The position numbers and the translations under genes were made by a program. Positions 8,545-14,703 of a stretch of 16,811 nucleotides of DNA are shown here, in pieces. The stretch spans positions 1-16,811 of the forward strand of contig JAITXK010000101.1 in assembly GCA_031284765.1 (NCBI GenBank), read 5' to 3'. The notes under the pieces were generated by a model, which did not search any database, had not been told where the DNA came from, and saw only the letters and a list, made by a program, of their open reading frames with translations. Numbering within the stretch: position 1 is the first letter of the stretch; every line of letters starts with the position of its first letter. The DNA comes from Candidatus Symbiothrix sp. GTDB lineage: Bacteria; Bacteroidota; Bacteroidia; Bacteroidales; Azobacteroidaceae.

Positions 8545-9789
8545 TTATTTATTTATACTAATCCGTATGTCGGTGTAATAATCTGTTTTTCGCGTGTAAG
8601 CTTCAAACACTCCGTCTATTAAATATTTGATGCCAAATGTTTTACGCATGGCATCCGGAGCAAAAATATCCAAGCCTTCGTTGTCGTTCATTTGGGTTGT
8701 CCATTCGGGCGCCTGCATTAATAACCGGACTGATAAAACGGATTTTTTGATTATCGGCGAAGCAAAATTCAAAGCCGTAACGTACGGCGAATGATGCGGA
8801 GAGTTAGACAGACTGATTTGAAAATCCGTATCATTCAAGCGATAATGTGCTGTATCCTTTAAATAGGCGTCATCCAAAAGGAAAGAAGAAAAATCGGCAT
8901 CCACCGAAAAGGCGAACTTGCCTGCGTTTTTGTGATGCGTAGATTTTTTTGCTTGCGTGATATGCGTTTTCGGATGTTGTTTATCCAACTTAAAATCTCC
9001 GGAACCCAAACGAATGGCATAATTGACCGTTTGATTGCCTGTAGTCAAGGAAAAAACCTGTTGCACTCCGCTTCCCTTAAATTTAGTAGCGGGAATATTG
9101 GTTTGCATCTGACTTAAATATTTCGGATTACCCAGCAACCAAATATAAAACGGGCGACGGTCGTTAATTGCAACGGCGCAGTTTTCCCTGTTGTAATAAT
9201 ATCCTGCAAATTGGGAAGATAATTGATAAACAATTACCGCCAAATTCTGTTGTTTCAACTTCTCGGAGAAAATAGATTTAATGGCGATTTGTTGGTTGAC
9301 CAGGTATTGCCCTGCATTTTTTCCTCTTCCCGGCGAGAAAATACAATCCGAAACGAAAATCGCAACGGTGGAATCATTGGTTTCGGACAAAACCATTTGC
9401 AACAGTTGGGCAATATCGGTACTTTCCCTGTTGCCGCCCCTTGCCCGAAACGTTTGCGGTTCTAAGTTTTCGATAAAATCGGTCAGATTCGCCTGTTGCG
9501 GAATAATCTGGCTATTGATGTAAAATAATTGCAGGGTATCGGCGATATCTGAAATCTGCAAATCTGTCAGGTAATTATAGACTGCCTGTTCAAAGTCGGT
9601 TATGCCTTTGACGTAGCCGTCCATGCTGCCTGAATTTTCCACATATACATTCACGACGGGCTTGGAAATCAGCATTTCGGCAGATTCCGATTCCTGATCA
9701 TTCTGCGTAAATGTCCCTCTGCGTGAAGAAGAATCTGCGCAAGCTGTCAACAAAATAAACAAAAAGAAGTAACCATGCTTCATATTCAT
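8545..9789 (-). CDS. Lipoprotein with vWA-like (MIDAS) domain, first gene of the block
   Basis: A 414-residue predicted lipoprotein: a hydrophobic signal and lipobox LLTAC, with the lipidated cysteine at residue 17 and alanine at +2. Residues 45-155 have the outline of a von Willebrand factor A domain. VNVYVENSGSMDGY at 46-59 matches the first MIDAS strand and loop, with E51 in place of the usual aspartate of DxSxS. S123/T124 and FVSDC at 145-149 (D148) fit the second and third metal-site loops. The remaining 260 residues look beta-rich and are unrecognised. Such domains usually bind proteins in a metal-dependent way. Start could be residue 1 (9789) or the second ATG, residue 3 (9783); the nearby -7 box slightly favours 9783. 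Localisation beyond the inner membrane is likely, but no clear surface-export signal is seen. Confidence 0.87.
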   Translation of the reverse strand: MNMKHGYFFLFILLTACADSSSRRGTFTQNDQESESAEMLISKPVVNVYVENSGSMDGYVKGITDFEQAVYNYLTDLQISDIADTLQLFYINSQIIPQQANLTDFIENLEPQTFRARGGNRESTDIAQLLQMVLSETNDSTVAIFVSDCIFSPGRGKNAGQYLVNQQIAIKSIFSEKLKQQNLAVIVYQLSSQFAGYYYNRENCAVAINDRRPFYIWLLGNPKYLSQMQTNIPATKFKGSGVQQVFSLTTGNQTVNYAIRLGSGDFKLDKQHPKTHITQAKKSTHHKNAGKFAFSVDADFSSFLLDDAYLKDTAHYRLNDTDFQISLSNSPHHSPYVTALNFASPIIKKSVLSVRLLMQAPEWTTQMNDNEGLDIFAPDAMRKTFGIKYLIDGVFEAYTRKTDYYTDIRISINK

Positions 9790-9793
9790 GCTG

Positions 9794-9824
9794 CAAATAT
9801 AGATATTTTTCAGAAATTATCATA
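9794..9824 (-). promoter_or_regulatory. Likely promoter of the six-gene block
   Basis: Read on the minus strand, TATATTTG at 9801-9794 matches the Bacteroidota -7 consensus TAnnTTTG and continues as TTTGCAGC. A 19-base spacer precedes TATG at 9824-9821, one mismatch from the TTTG of the -33 element. Transcription should begin within about ten bases, so the lipoprotein mRNA would have almost no leader. The rest of the 155-base gap between trkA and this gene shows no clear terminator or other element. Confidence 0.55.
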
Positions 9825-9944
9825 CTATTCTTTAAATATACTTATTTGTCATTTTTCACATCCCTTATACAGCGCTCACATCGAGGATTTATGCAGATTT
9901 GTGTTTCTCCTCTCTGTTGGGTGCGATTTTATCCGATGCGGTAT

Positions 9945-11279
9945 TTAATTGAAATAGTCCTCAATTTTCCACATCGCCGAACTCAAGCAAAAGACCAGCA
10001 CATGGTCACCCGCTTGAATGTGGGTGTTGCCATCAATGATTTCGGCTTTGCTGTCCCGGATGAGACCGCCCAAAGTCATATCGTGCGGCAAACGCAAGTC
10101 TTTCACGGCTTTTTTAGTCACTTTGGCGCCGGAACGTGCGACCAACTCGGCCACTTCGGCATTGGCGAACGCCAAACATTTCACGGTGGACACATCGGCC
10201 TGCAACAGGAAACGGTAGATGTGACTGGAAGCTATCAACTTCTTATTGATAATCGAACCTATATCCAACTTTTCGGCCATTTGGATGTAGTCCAGATTCT
10301 CAACCTCTGCAATCGTCTTCGCAACGCCGAAGTTTTTGGAAGCCACACAAGCCAGAATATTGGCCTCCGAATTGCCGGTTAAAGCAATGAAGGCATTGCT
10401 GGACCGGATGTTTTCTTGAATCAGTAAATCGGTGTTGCGGCCATCGCCATTGATGACCATCACGTTGCTGCCGACTTTCTCGGCCAAGCGGTAACTCTTC
10501 TCCTTGTCCGCTTCCAACAGTTTGATATTTACAGTATGCGGGAGGCGTTCACAGACCTTCAAGGCGATGCGACTGCCGCCCATAATTGTGATTTTCTGGA
10601 TGTTGATGTCTTCTTTGCCCGCCAATGCCTTCACCTCGTTGATATGCTGTTTGGTGGTGGAAAAATACACAATATCGCCGTTCAGAATCTGGTCGGAACC
10701 GCGCGGGATAATGGTTTCATCATTCCTTTTGATGGCTACAATGTGGTAAATACGTTCATCGCTTCCCAATTCATGCAGGTATTTATTGACGATGGGGGCG
10801 TTTTGACGGATTTTCGCGCCAAGCAAAATCAACTGTCCGTTTGCAATATCCCACCATTGCCGCGTCCAGGGTTGTTTGAGGGCGCTGACAATCTCGTCGG
10901 CCGCTAAAATCTCGGGACAGATGAGCGAATCGACCCCTAATTCTGCAAAAAAGACCGTGTTGCGAGGCAACAAGTATTCATCATTTTCGACACGGGCAAC
11001 GGTGCGCTTGGCTCCCAGCGTATGCGCCAGCATGCAAGCCGTCATATTCATTGATTCTTCGGGCATGACGGCGATGAACATATCCGCCGCCTTGATGCCG
11101 ACCGTTTTCAAATCCTGTATCGAGGTTGGATTGCCCTGCACGGTCATGATTTCCATGTTGTTCGGAAAATTCAGTTTTTCCGCGTCTTGGTCCAACAGAA
11201 TAATGTCCCGGTCTTCTTTCGAGAGCAATTTGGACAAATGTGTGCCGACTTCGCCGGCGCCACCAATAATTATCTTCAT
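9945..11279 (-). CDS. trkA: Trk potassium uptake system, regulatory NAD-binding subunit TrkA
   Basis: A 444-residue cytoplasmic protein made of two RCK-type halves, as in full-length TrkA. The first Rossmann start, MKIIIGGAGEVGTHLSKLL, has G6-A-G-E-V-G and an acidic D30/D32 after the second strand, as expected for NAD(H). The second, at 230-241 (ITIMGGSRIALK), is degenerate: alanine replaces the last glycine, while E256 and D258 are kept. Each half is followed by a TrkA-C-like segment (IIPRGSDQILNGDIVYF at 190-206, and the final HIQAGDHVLVFCL). TrkA binds TrkH and gates potassium uptake according to bound nucleotide. The gene overlaps dxs by 4 bases (ATGA), so the two are cotranscribed and translationally coupled. 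Its partner trkH is not next to it but more than 8 kb downstream. Confidence 0.96.
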   Translation of the reverse strand: MKIIIGGAGEVGTHLSKLLSKEDRDIILLDQDAEKLNFPNNMEIMTVQGNPTSIQDLKTVGIKAADMFIAVMPEESMNMTACMLAHTLGAKRTVARVENDEYLLPRNTVFFAELGVDSLICPEILAADEIVSALKQPWTRQWWDIANGQLILLGAKIRQNAPIVNKYLHELGSDERIYHIVAIKRNDETIIPRGSDQILNGDIVYFSTTKQHINEVKALAGKEDINIQKITIMGGSRIALKVCERLPHTVNIKLLEADKEKSYRLAEKVGSNVMVINGDGRNTDLLIQENIRSSNAFIALTGNSEANILACVASKNFGVAKTIAEVENLDYIQMAEKLDIGSIINKKLIASSHIYRFLLQADVSTVKCLAFANAEVAELVARSGAKVTKKAVKDLRLPHDMTLGGLIRDSKAEIIDGNTHIQAGDHVLVFCLSSAMWKIEDYFN

Positions 11280-13177
11280 ATCAGTATATTATAAATACTT
11301 TCAACATCCATTCCGCACAGTTTATACAGTTCGGGAATCGAGCCGTGCGGGATAAACCGGTCGGGAATACCCACTCGTTGGATTTCGGGATGATAACCGT
11401 GTTGGGACATAAACTCCATGACTGCCGACGCCAAACCGCCCTGGATGGTGCCGTTTTCAACGGTAACCACTTTGGGGTAGTTTTTGCCCACTTCGTGCAA
11501 TAATGCTTCATCAATCGGTTTCAGGAACATCATGTCGTAGTGGGCAATGTCCGCACCGGCCTCCTGCGCTTTGCGAATGGCTTCAGCAGCAATGTTTCCG
11601 ATGGGACCGAGGCTTAGAACGGCCGTTCCCTGTCCGCTTTTCAACTTGCGGCCTTTGCCGACGGGCAGTTCTTCCATGGGCCGTTGCCAATCCGAGAGTT
11701 CGCCTTTGCCTCTCGGATAACGAATGGCAAATACGCCTTTGCCCGGAAGACTCGCGGTAAACATCAGATTGCGCAAATCAATCTCGTTCAGGGGCGAAGC
11801 AATCGTGACATTGGGAATACAACGCAAATAGGCCAAGTCCAATGCGCCGTGATGCGTTGCGCCGTCTTCGCCCACCAATCCTGCACGGTCTAAACAGAGC
11901 ACCATATCCAGGTTTTGCAAAGCGGCGTCATGAATAATATTATCGTAGGCGCGCTGCATAAACGACGAATAGATGTTGCAGAAAGGCAACATGCCCTCCT
12001 TGGACAATCCGGCGGAAAAAGTGACGGCGTGCCCCTCGGCAATGCCCACATCAAACGTGCGATGGGGCAATTCATTCTTGAGATACGTCATGGAACATCC
12101 CGAAAGCATCGCGGGCGTGATGCCTACGATTTTGTTGTTTTGTAGCGCCAATTCCACCAGCGTGCGCCCAAAAACATCCTGATACAAAGCGGGTTCATTC
12201 TCCGCAGGGGGAACAATCCGTTCCCCCGTTTCGGGATTGAACTTGCCGGGTGCATGCCAAAGCTTCGCATCGTTTTCGGCGGGTTCGAAGCCCTTGCCTT
12301 TGGTGGTGAGGACGTGCAATAGTTTGGGGCCTTTCATGTCTTTTATGTCTTCCAACACCCGAATCAGGGCCTTGATATCGTGGCCGTTGATGGGGCCGAA
12401 ATAGCGGATATTAAACCCTTCAAAGACATTGTGCTGGCGTGTCAACAGCGCCTTCATGCTGTTGTTGAAACGCAGGATAATCCCCTTGGCGGTATCTTTT
12501 ATCATACCGTGCCGGCGGAAGAAGTTATACAATTTGAAACGGATGGAATTGTAGGTTTTGGAAGTTGTAATCTTTACCAGCGATTGGCTCAGTCCGCCCA
12601 CGGGACGGTCGATAGCCATATTATTGTCGTTGAGAATGATCAACAAATCGTTGGGATCGGAAGCCACGTTGTTCAGTCCTTCAAAAGCCAGGCCGCCCGT
12701 CATGGAGCCATCGCCGATAACGGCCACGACTTGCCGTTTCTCGTTTTTCAATTGCGAGGCAACCGCCATTCCCAGCGCGGCGGAAATGGAGTTGGAGGCA
12801 TGACCGGAGATAAAAGCATCGTATTCACTTTCTTGCGGATTGGCAAACCCGCTCAAACCATGGAACTTGCGCAAGGTTTTGAAGGCTTCGCGGCGGCCGG
12901 TCAATATCTTGTGTCCGTAGGCCTGATGCCCCACGTCCCATACGATTCTGTCGTAGGGTGTGTTCAGCACATAGTGCAGGGCAATGGTCAAGTCCACACT
13001 GCCGAGGCTGGAACCGAAATGTCCCGGATTTTCCGCCAGCACTTCTATAATGTAGTGGCGGAGTTCTTTAGCGAGTTCGTCCAACTGCGCAATATCCAAT
13101 TTGCGCAAATCAGACGGAGAATTTACGGTGGATAATAAGTGATATTCTATGTTTTCTTCCATAAAAGCAGACGGCAT
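11276..13177 (-). CDS. dxs: 1-deoxy-D-xylulose-5-phosphate synthase
   Basis: A 633-residue thiamine-diphosphate enzyme that condenses pyruvate and glyceraldehyde 3-phosphate to DXP, the entry step of the MEP isoprenoid pathway (also a source for thiamine and pyridoxal). Visible motifs: GHFGSSLG at 52-59, WDVGHQAYGHK at 80-90, the ThDP/magnesium motif GDGSMTGG at 155-162 with N184 and N186 behind it, the catalytic glutamate in GIAEGHAVT (E381), and DRAGLVGEDGATHHG at 430-444. Length is normal. Start could be 13177 (MPSAF) or the ATG at 13162 (MEENIEY); the second cannot be excluded, because conservation begins only around residue 13. The sequence is clearly GC-richer than the six-gene block. 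The 3' end overlaps trkA by 4 bases. Confidence 0.97.
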   Translation of the reverse strand: MPSAFMEENIEYHLLSTVNSPSDLRKLDIAQLDELAKELRHYIIEVLAENPGHFGSSLGSVDLTIALHYVLNTPYDRIVWDVGHQAYGHKILTGRREAFKTLRKFHGLSGFANPQESEYDAFISGHASNSISAALGMAVASQLKNEKRQVVAVIGDGSMTGGLAFEGLNNVASDPNDLLIILNDNNMAIDRPVGGLSQSLVKITTSKTYNSIRFKLYNFFRRHGMIKDTAKGIILRFNNSMKALLTRQHNVFEGFNIRYFGPINGHDIKALIRVLEDIKDMKGPKLLHVLTTKGKGFEPAENDAKLWHAPGKFNPETGERIVPPAENEPALYQDVFGRTLVELALQNNKIVGITPAMLSGCSMTYLKNELPHRTFDVGIAEGHAVTFSAGLSKEGMLPFCNIYSSFMQRAYDNIIHDAALQNLDMVLCLDRAGLVGEDGATHHGALDLAYLRCIPNVTIASPLNEIDLRNLMFTASLPGKGVFAIRYPRGKGELSDWQRPMEELPVGKGRKLKSGQGTAVLSLGPIGNIAAEAIRKAQEAGADIAHYDMMFLKPIDEALLHEVGKNYPKVVTVENGTIQGGLASAVMEFMSQHGYHPEIQRVGIPDRFIPHGSIPELYKLCGMDVESIYNILI

Positions 13178-13202
13178 TTGATCCGTTTTGTAATTGTTGC
13201 TG

Positions 13203-13210
13203 CAAAGGTA
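13203..13210 (-). promoter_or_regulatory. -7 box of a likely dxs-trkA promoter
   Basis: On the minus strand TACCTTTG matches the Bacteroidota -7 consensus TAnnTTTG and continues TTTGCAGCA, nearly as at the promoter of the six-gene block. It lies 25 bases before the dxs ATG at 13177, giving a leader of roughly 15-25 bases. No good TTTG -33 element was found at the usual distance. Confidence 0.5.
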
Positions 13211-13240
13211 ATATATTTTGTGTAAATCTGTGTTCTAATC

Positions 13241-13266
13241 TGAGACGTGGCACGTCGCATCTCTAC
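13241..13266. repeat. Small palindromic element, REP-like
   Basis: GACGT at 13244-13248 and ACGTC at 13252-13256 pair around GGC. GAGA at 13242-13245 and TCTC at 13260-13263 frame them, giving an interrupted palindrome that ends in CTCTAC. GC-rich palindromes bounded by GTAGAGA/TCTCTAC occur as dispersed small repeats in some bacteria; whether this is a decayed copy of such a family needs a genome comparison. Confidence 0.35.
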
Positions 13267-13294
13267 AAGGGGAAGCTACAAATGAATTGCTGAT

Positions 13295-13512
13295 GTAAAC
13301 AATTCAATTATTGAAGTAAACAATTCAATTATTGAAGTAAATAATTCAATTATTGAAGTAAATATTTCAATTATTGAAGTAAACAATTCAATTATTGAAG
13401 TAAATAATTCAATTATTGAAGTAAATAATCCAATTATTGAAGTAAATAATTCAATTATTGAAGTAAACAATTCAATTATTGAAGTAAATAATTCAATTAT
13501 TGAAGTAAACAA
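13295..13512. repeat. 21-bp tandem repeat array, ten full copies plus a partial
   Basis: The unit is GTAAA(C/T) followed by AATTCAATTATTGAA. Full copies begin at 13295, 13316, 13337, 13358, 13379, 13400, 13421, 13442, 13463 and 13484; an eighth of a kilobase of near-identity then ends in a partial copy (GTAAACAA, 13505-13512). Eight copies differ only by C or T at base 6 (order C C T T C T T T C T, then C in the partial). Copy 4 has a T for A change before TTCAAT, and copy 7 has C for T inside it. Each intact unit holds a perfect dyad TTCAAT-T-ATTGAA. A degenerate unit may precede the first. The period is a multiple of three, so one frame on each strand is open (VNNSIIE on plus, FTSIIEL on minus). 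No ATG start or ribosome site supports translation. Confidence 0.95.
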
Positions 13513-13561
13513 ATAAAATATTTACGCCCTAATATCATTTATTAAAAGAAATAAATCCTTT

Positions 13562-13590
13562 CAAACAGTGAATTATTTAGAAACTGTTCG
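13562..13590 (-). terminator. Weak hairpin downstream of metA, possible terminator
   Basis: CAAACAGT at 13562-13569 and ACTGTTCG at 13583-13590 can form an 8-bp stem (one G-U pair in minus-strand RNA) with a 13-base loop, starting about 25 bases after the metA stop. The sequence that follows is AT-rich but not a straight U run, so termination here is only a possibility. Confidence 0.3.
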
Positions 13591-13615
13591 TTTGGGCTTT
13601 GGTGATGACACCCGT

Positions 13616-14554
13616 TTATGCCGTTAATTCGGTGAGATTTTCAATCGCTTTCGGGTCGAAAGGCGTAGCTTGATACACGTAATAATTGAGCCAGTTTTTG
13701 AACAATAAATGCGCATGTGCCCGCCAGGTAACGATTATGCCTTCTGCCGGGTCGTCGTTTTTGTAGTAGTTCTTGGGGATTTCTATCGGAAGGCCTTTGT
13801 CCGTATCGCGCATATATTCGTTGTGCAGGGTGTTGGGTGCGTATTCCGAATGTCCCGTGATGAAGATTTCACGACCGCCGCGGGCCATAACGATGTACAC
13901 GCCCGATTCGTCCGATTCGGACAACAGATGCAGTTCGGGAACGTTGATAATATCTTCTTTCCGTATCTCGGTGTGACGGCTGTGAGGTGCATAAAACACA
14001 TCGTCGAAGCCGCGAAGCAAGGCGTTTCCCGCATCATTGACCTTGTGTTTGAAGATGCCGAACATCTTCGCAGGCAAGGGATATTTGCGGATGCCGTAGA
14101 AATGATGCAACGCCGCCTGCGCCGCCCAGCAAATATAAATGGACGAGGTGACGTGTGTGTGCGCCCATTTGAAAATCTCTTTCAGGTCGTTCCAATACGT
14201 TACGGCATCAAATTCCAGCAGTTCCACAGGTGCGCCGGTCACAATCAGGCCGTCGTAATTCTGTTGGCGGATATCCTCGAAATTGCGGTAAAAAGTAATC
14301 AAATGTTCTTCGGGGGTGTTTTTGCTGGAGTGGTCTTTCATCCGGATAAAATCCACTTCCACTTGGAGGGGACTGTTGGCCAAGAGGCGCACAAAATCGG
14401 TTTCCGTGGTGATTTTGACGGGCATTAAATTGACTATCGCCACTTTTAATGGGCGGATGTCCTGCGTGGAAGCGCGTTCATCGTCCATCACAAAGATGTT
14501 TTCTCTTTTGAGCAATTCGATTGCCGGTAGATTGTGGGGGATGTTTAGTGGCAT
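13616..14554 (-). CDS. metA: Homoserine O-acetyltransferase (MetA family)
   Basis: A 312-residue MetA-type homoserine O-acyltransferase, which activates homoserine for methionine synthesis in the cytoplasm. The start at 14554 (MPLNIPHNLPAIE) fits the conserved beginning of the family; a longer reading from 14683 adds 43 unlike residues and runs through the promoter. Visible residues: K47 in MPVKITTETDF, the nucleophile C142 in YICWAAQAAL, and H235 and E237 in GHSEYAP. Position 111 in TGAPVELLEF is glutamate. In the family, published work on MetA links glutamate here to acetyl-CoA and glycine (as in E. coli) to succinyl-CoA, so acetyl transfer is predicted although databases often label such proteins succinyltransferases. 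The gene stands alone and is divergent from lon. Confidence 0.95.
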   Translation of the reverse strand: MPLNIPHNLPAIELLKRENIFVMDDERASTQDIRPLKVAIVNLMPVKITTETDFVRLLANSPLQVEVDFIRMKDHSSKNTPEEHLITFYRNFEDIRQQNYDGLIVTGAPVELLEFDAVTYWNDLKEIFKWAHTHVTSSIYICWAAQAALHHFYGIRKYPLPAKMFGIFKHKVNDAGNALLRGFDDVFYAPHSRHTEIRKEDIINVPELHLLSESDESGVYIVMARGGREIFITGHSEYAPNTLHNEYMRDTDKGLPIEIPKNYYKNDDPAEGIIVTWRAHAHLLFKNWLNYYVYQATPFDPKAIENLTELTA

Positions 14555-14574
14555 AGCTGTTTTTATTTTGAGAA

Positions 14575-14582
14575 CAAAGGTA
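14575..14582 (-). promoter_or_regulatory. -7 box of a likely metA promoter
   Basis: On the minus strand TACCTTTG matches TAnnTTTG, 20 bases before the metA ATG at 14554. About 20 bases upstream there is only a T-rich stretch instead of TTTG, so the -33 element is poor. The leader would be under 20 bases, too short for a SAM riboswitch. Confidence 0.45.
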
Positions 14583-14634
14583 CAGGTTTGGAATGAAAAA
14601 AAAAAGCGTTGCCTGTAAAAGCAAGAGAATGTCT

Positions 14635-14651
14635 TTGGCACGGAAATTGTC
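14635..14651 (+). promoter_or_regulatory. Sigma-54-like sequence upstream of lon
   Basis: TTGGCACGGAAATTGTC matches the -24 part (TGGCACG) of the RpoN consensus exactly and has TTG in the -12 part, with GT where GC is expected. The spacing between the two dinucleotides is the required 10 bases. It lies about 55 bases before the lon ATG. One key base is wrong and no RpoN activator gene is in view. Confidence 0.25.
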
Positions 14652-14677
14652 CCATCAACAAACGGTAACAATTTGCC
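14637..14677 (+). promoter_or_regulatory. Inverted repeat in the metA-lon intergenic region, possible operator
   Basis: AAATTGT at 14644-14650 and ACAATTT at 14668-14674 are perfect reverse complements 17 bases apart. GGCA at 14637-14640 and TGCC at 14674-14677 extend the symmetry imperfectly. ATTG at 14646-14649 with ACAATTTG 18 bases further could also serve as a weak -33/-7 pair for lon. The site is 27 bases before the lon start and could bind a regulator of either divergent gene. Confidence 0.35.
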
Positions 14678-14703
14678 AAACACATGACAAAATTACACTT
14701 GAT

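Larger units (their letters stand above)
13178..13615. other. 438-base non-coding region between dxs and metA
   Basis: From low to high coordinate it holds the likely dxs promoter, a degenerate palindrome at 13241-13266, the 21-bp tandem array at 13295-13512, and an AT-rich stretch to the end of metA with one weak hairpin. No convincing protein or RNA gene was seen. Confidence 0.7.

Noticed and set aside
9846..10382. Plus-strand 178-residue frame overlapping the 3' part of trkA
   Set aside because: Most of it is antisense to trkA; the part in the intergenic gap has no supporting signal.
12380..13135. 251-residue open frame on the plus strand opposite dxs
   Set aside because: It lies wholly antisense to the well-conserved dxs; its composition is that of a complementary frame in GC-richer DNA, and it has no recognisable domain.
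13276..13512. Minus-strand 78-residue frame of FTSIIEL repeats as a gene
   Set aside because: It begins with TTG, has no ribosome site and consists only of the tandem DNA repeat, so the repeat is listed as non-coding.
13295..13512. CRISPR array
   Set aside because: The units are directly adjacent without unique spacers, and there are no cas genes.
13709..14428. 239-residue open frame on the plus strand opposite metA
   Set aside because: Antisense to metA with all its catalytic motifs; no domain, and it ends only by chance.
14555..14575. SAM riboswitch upstream of metA
   Set aside because: The predicted leader is under 20 bases, too short for any known SAM aptamer.
14555..14683. N-terminal extension of MetA by 43 residues
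   Set aside because: The conserved MetA start MPLNIP is at 14554, and the extension runs through the -7 box.
14629..14703. N-terminal extension of Lon from the ATG at 14629
   Set aside because: The 25 added residues show no Lon character and cover the likely promoter and inverted repeat.
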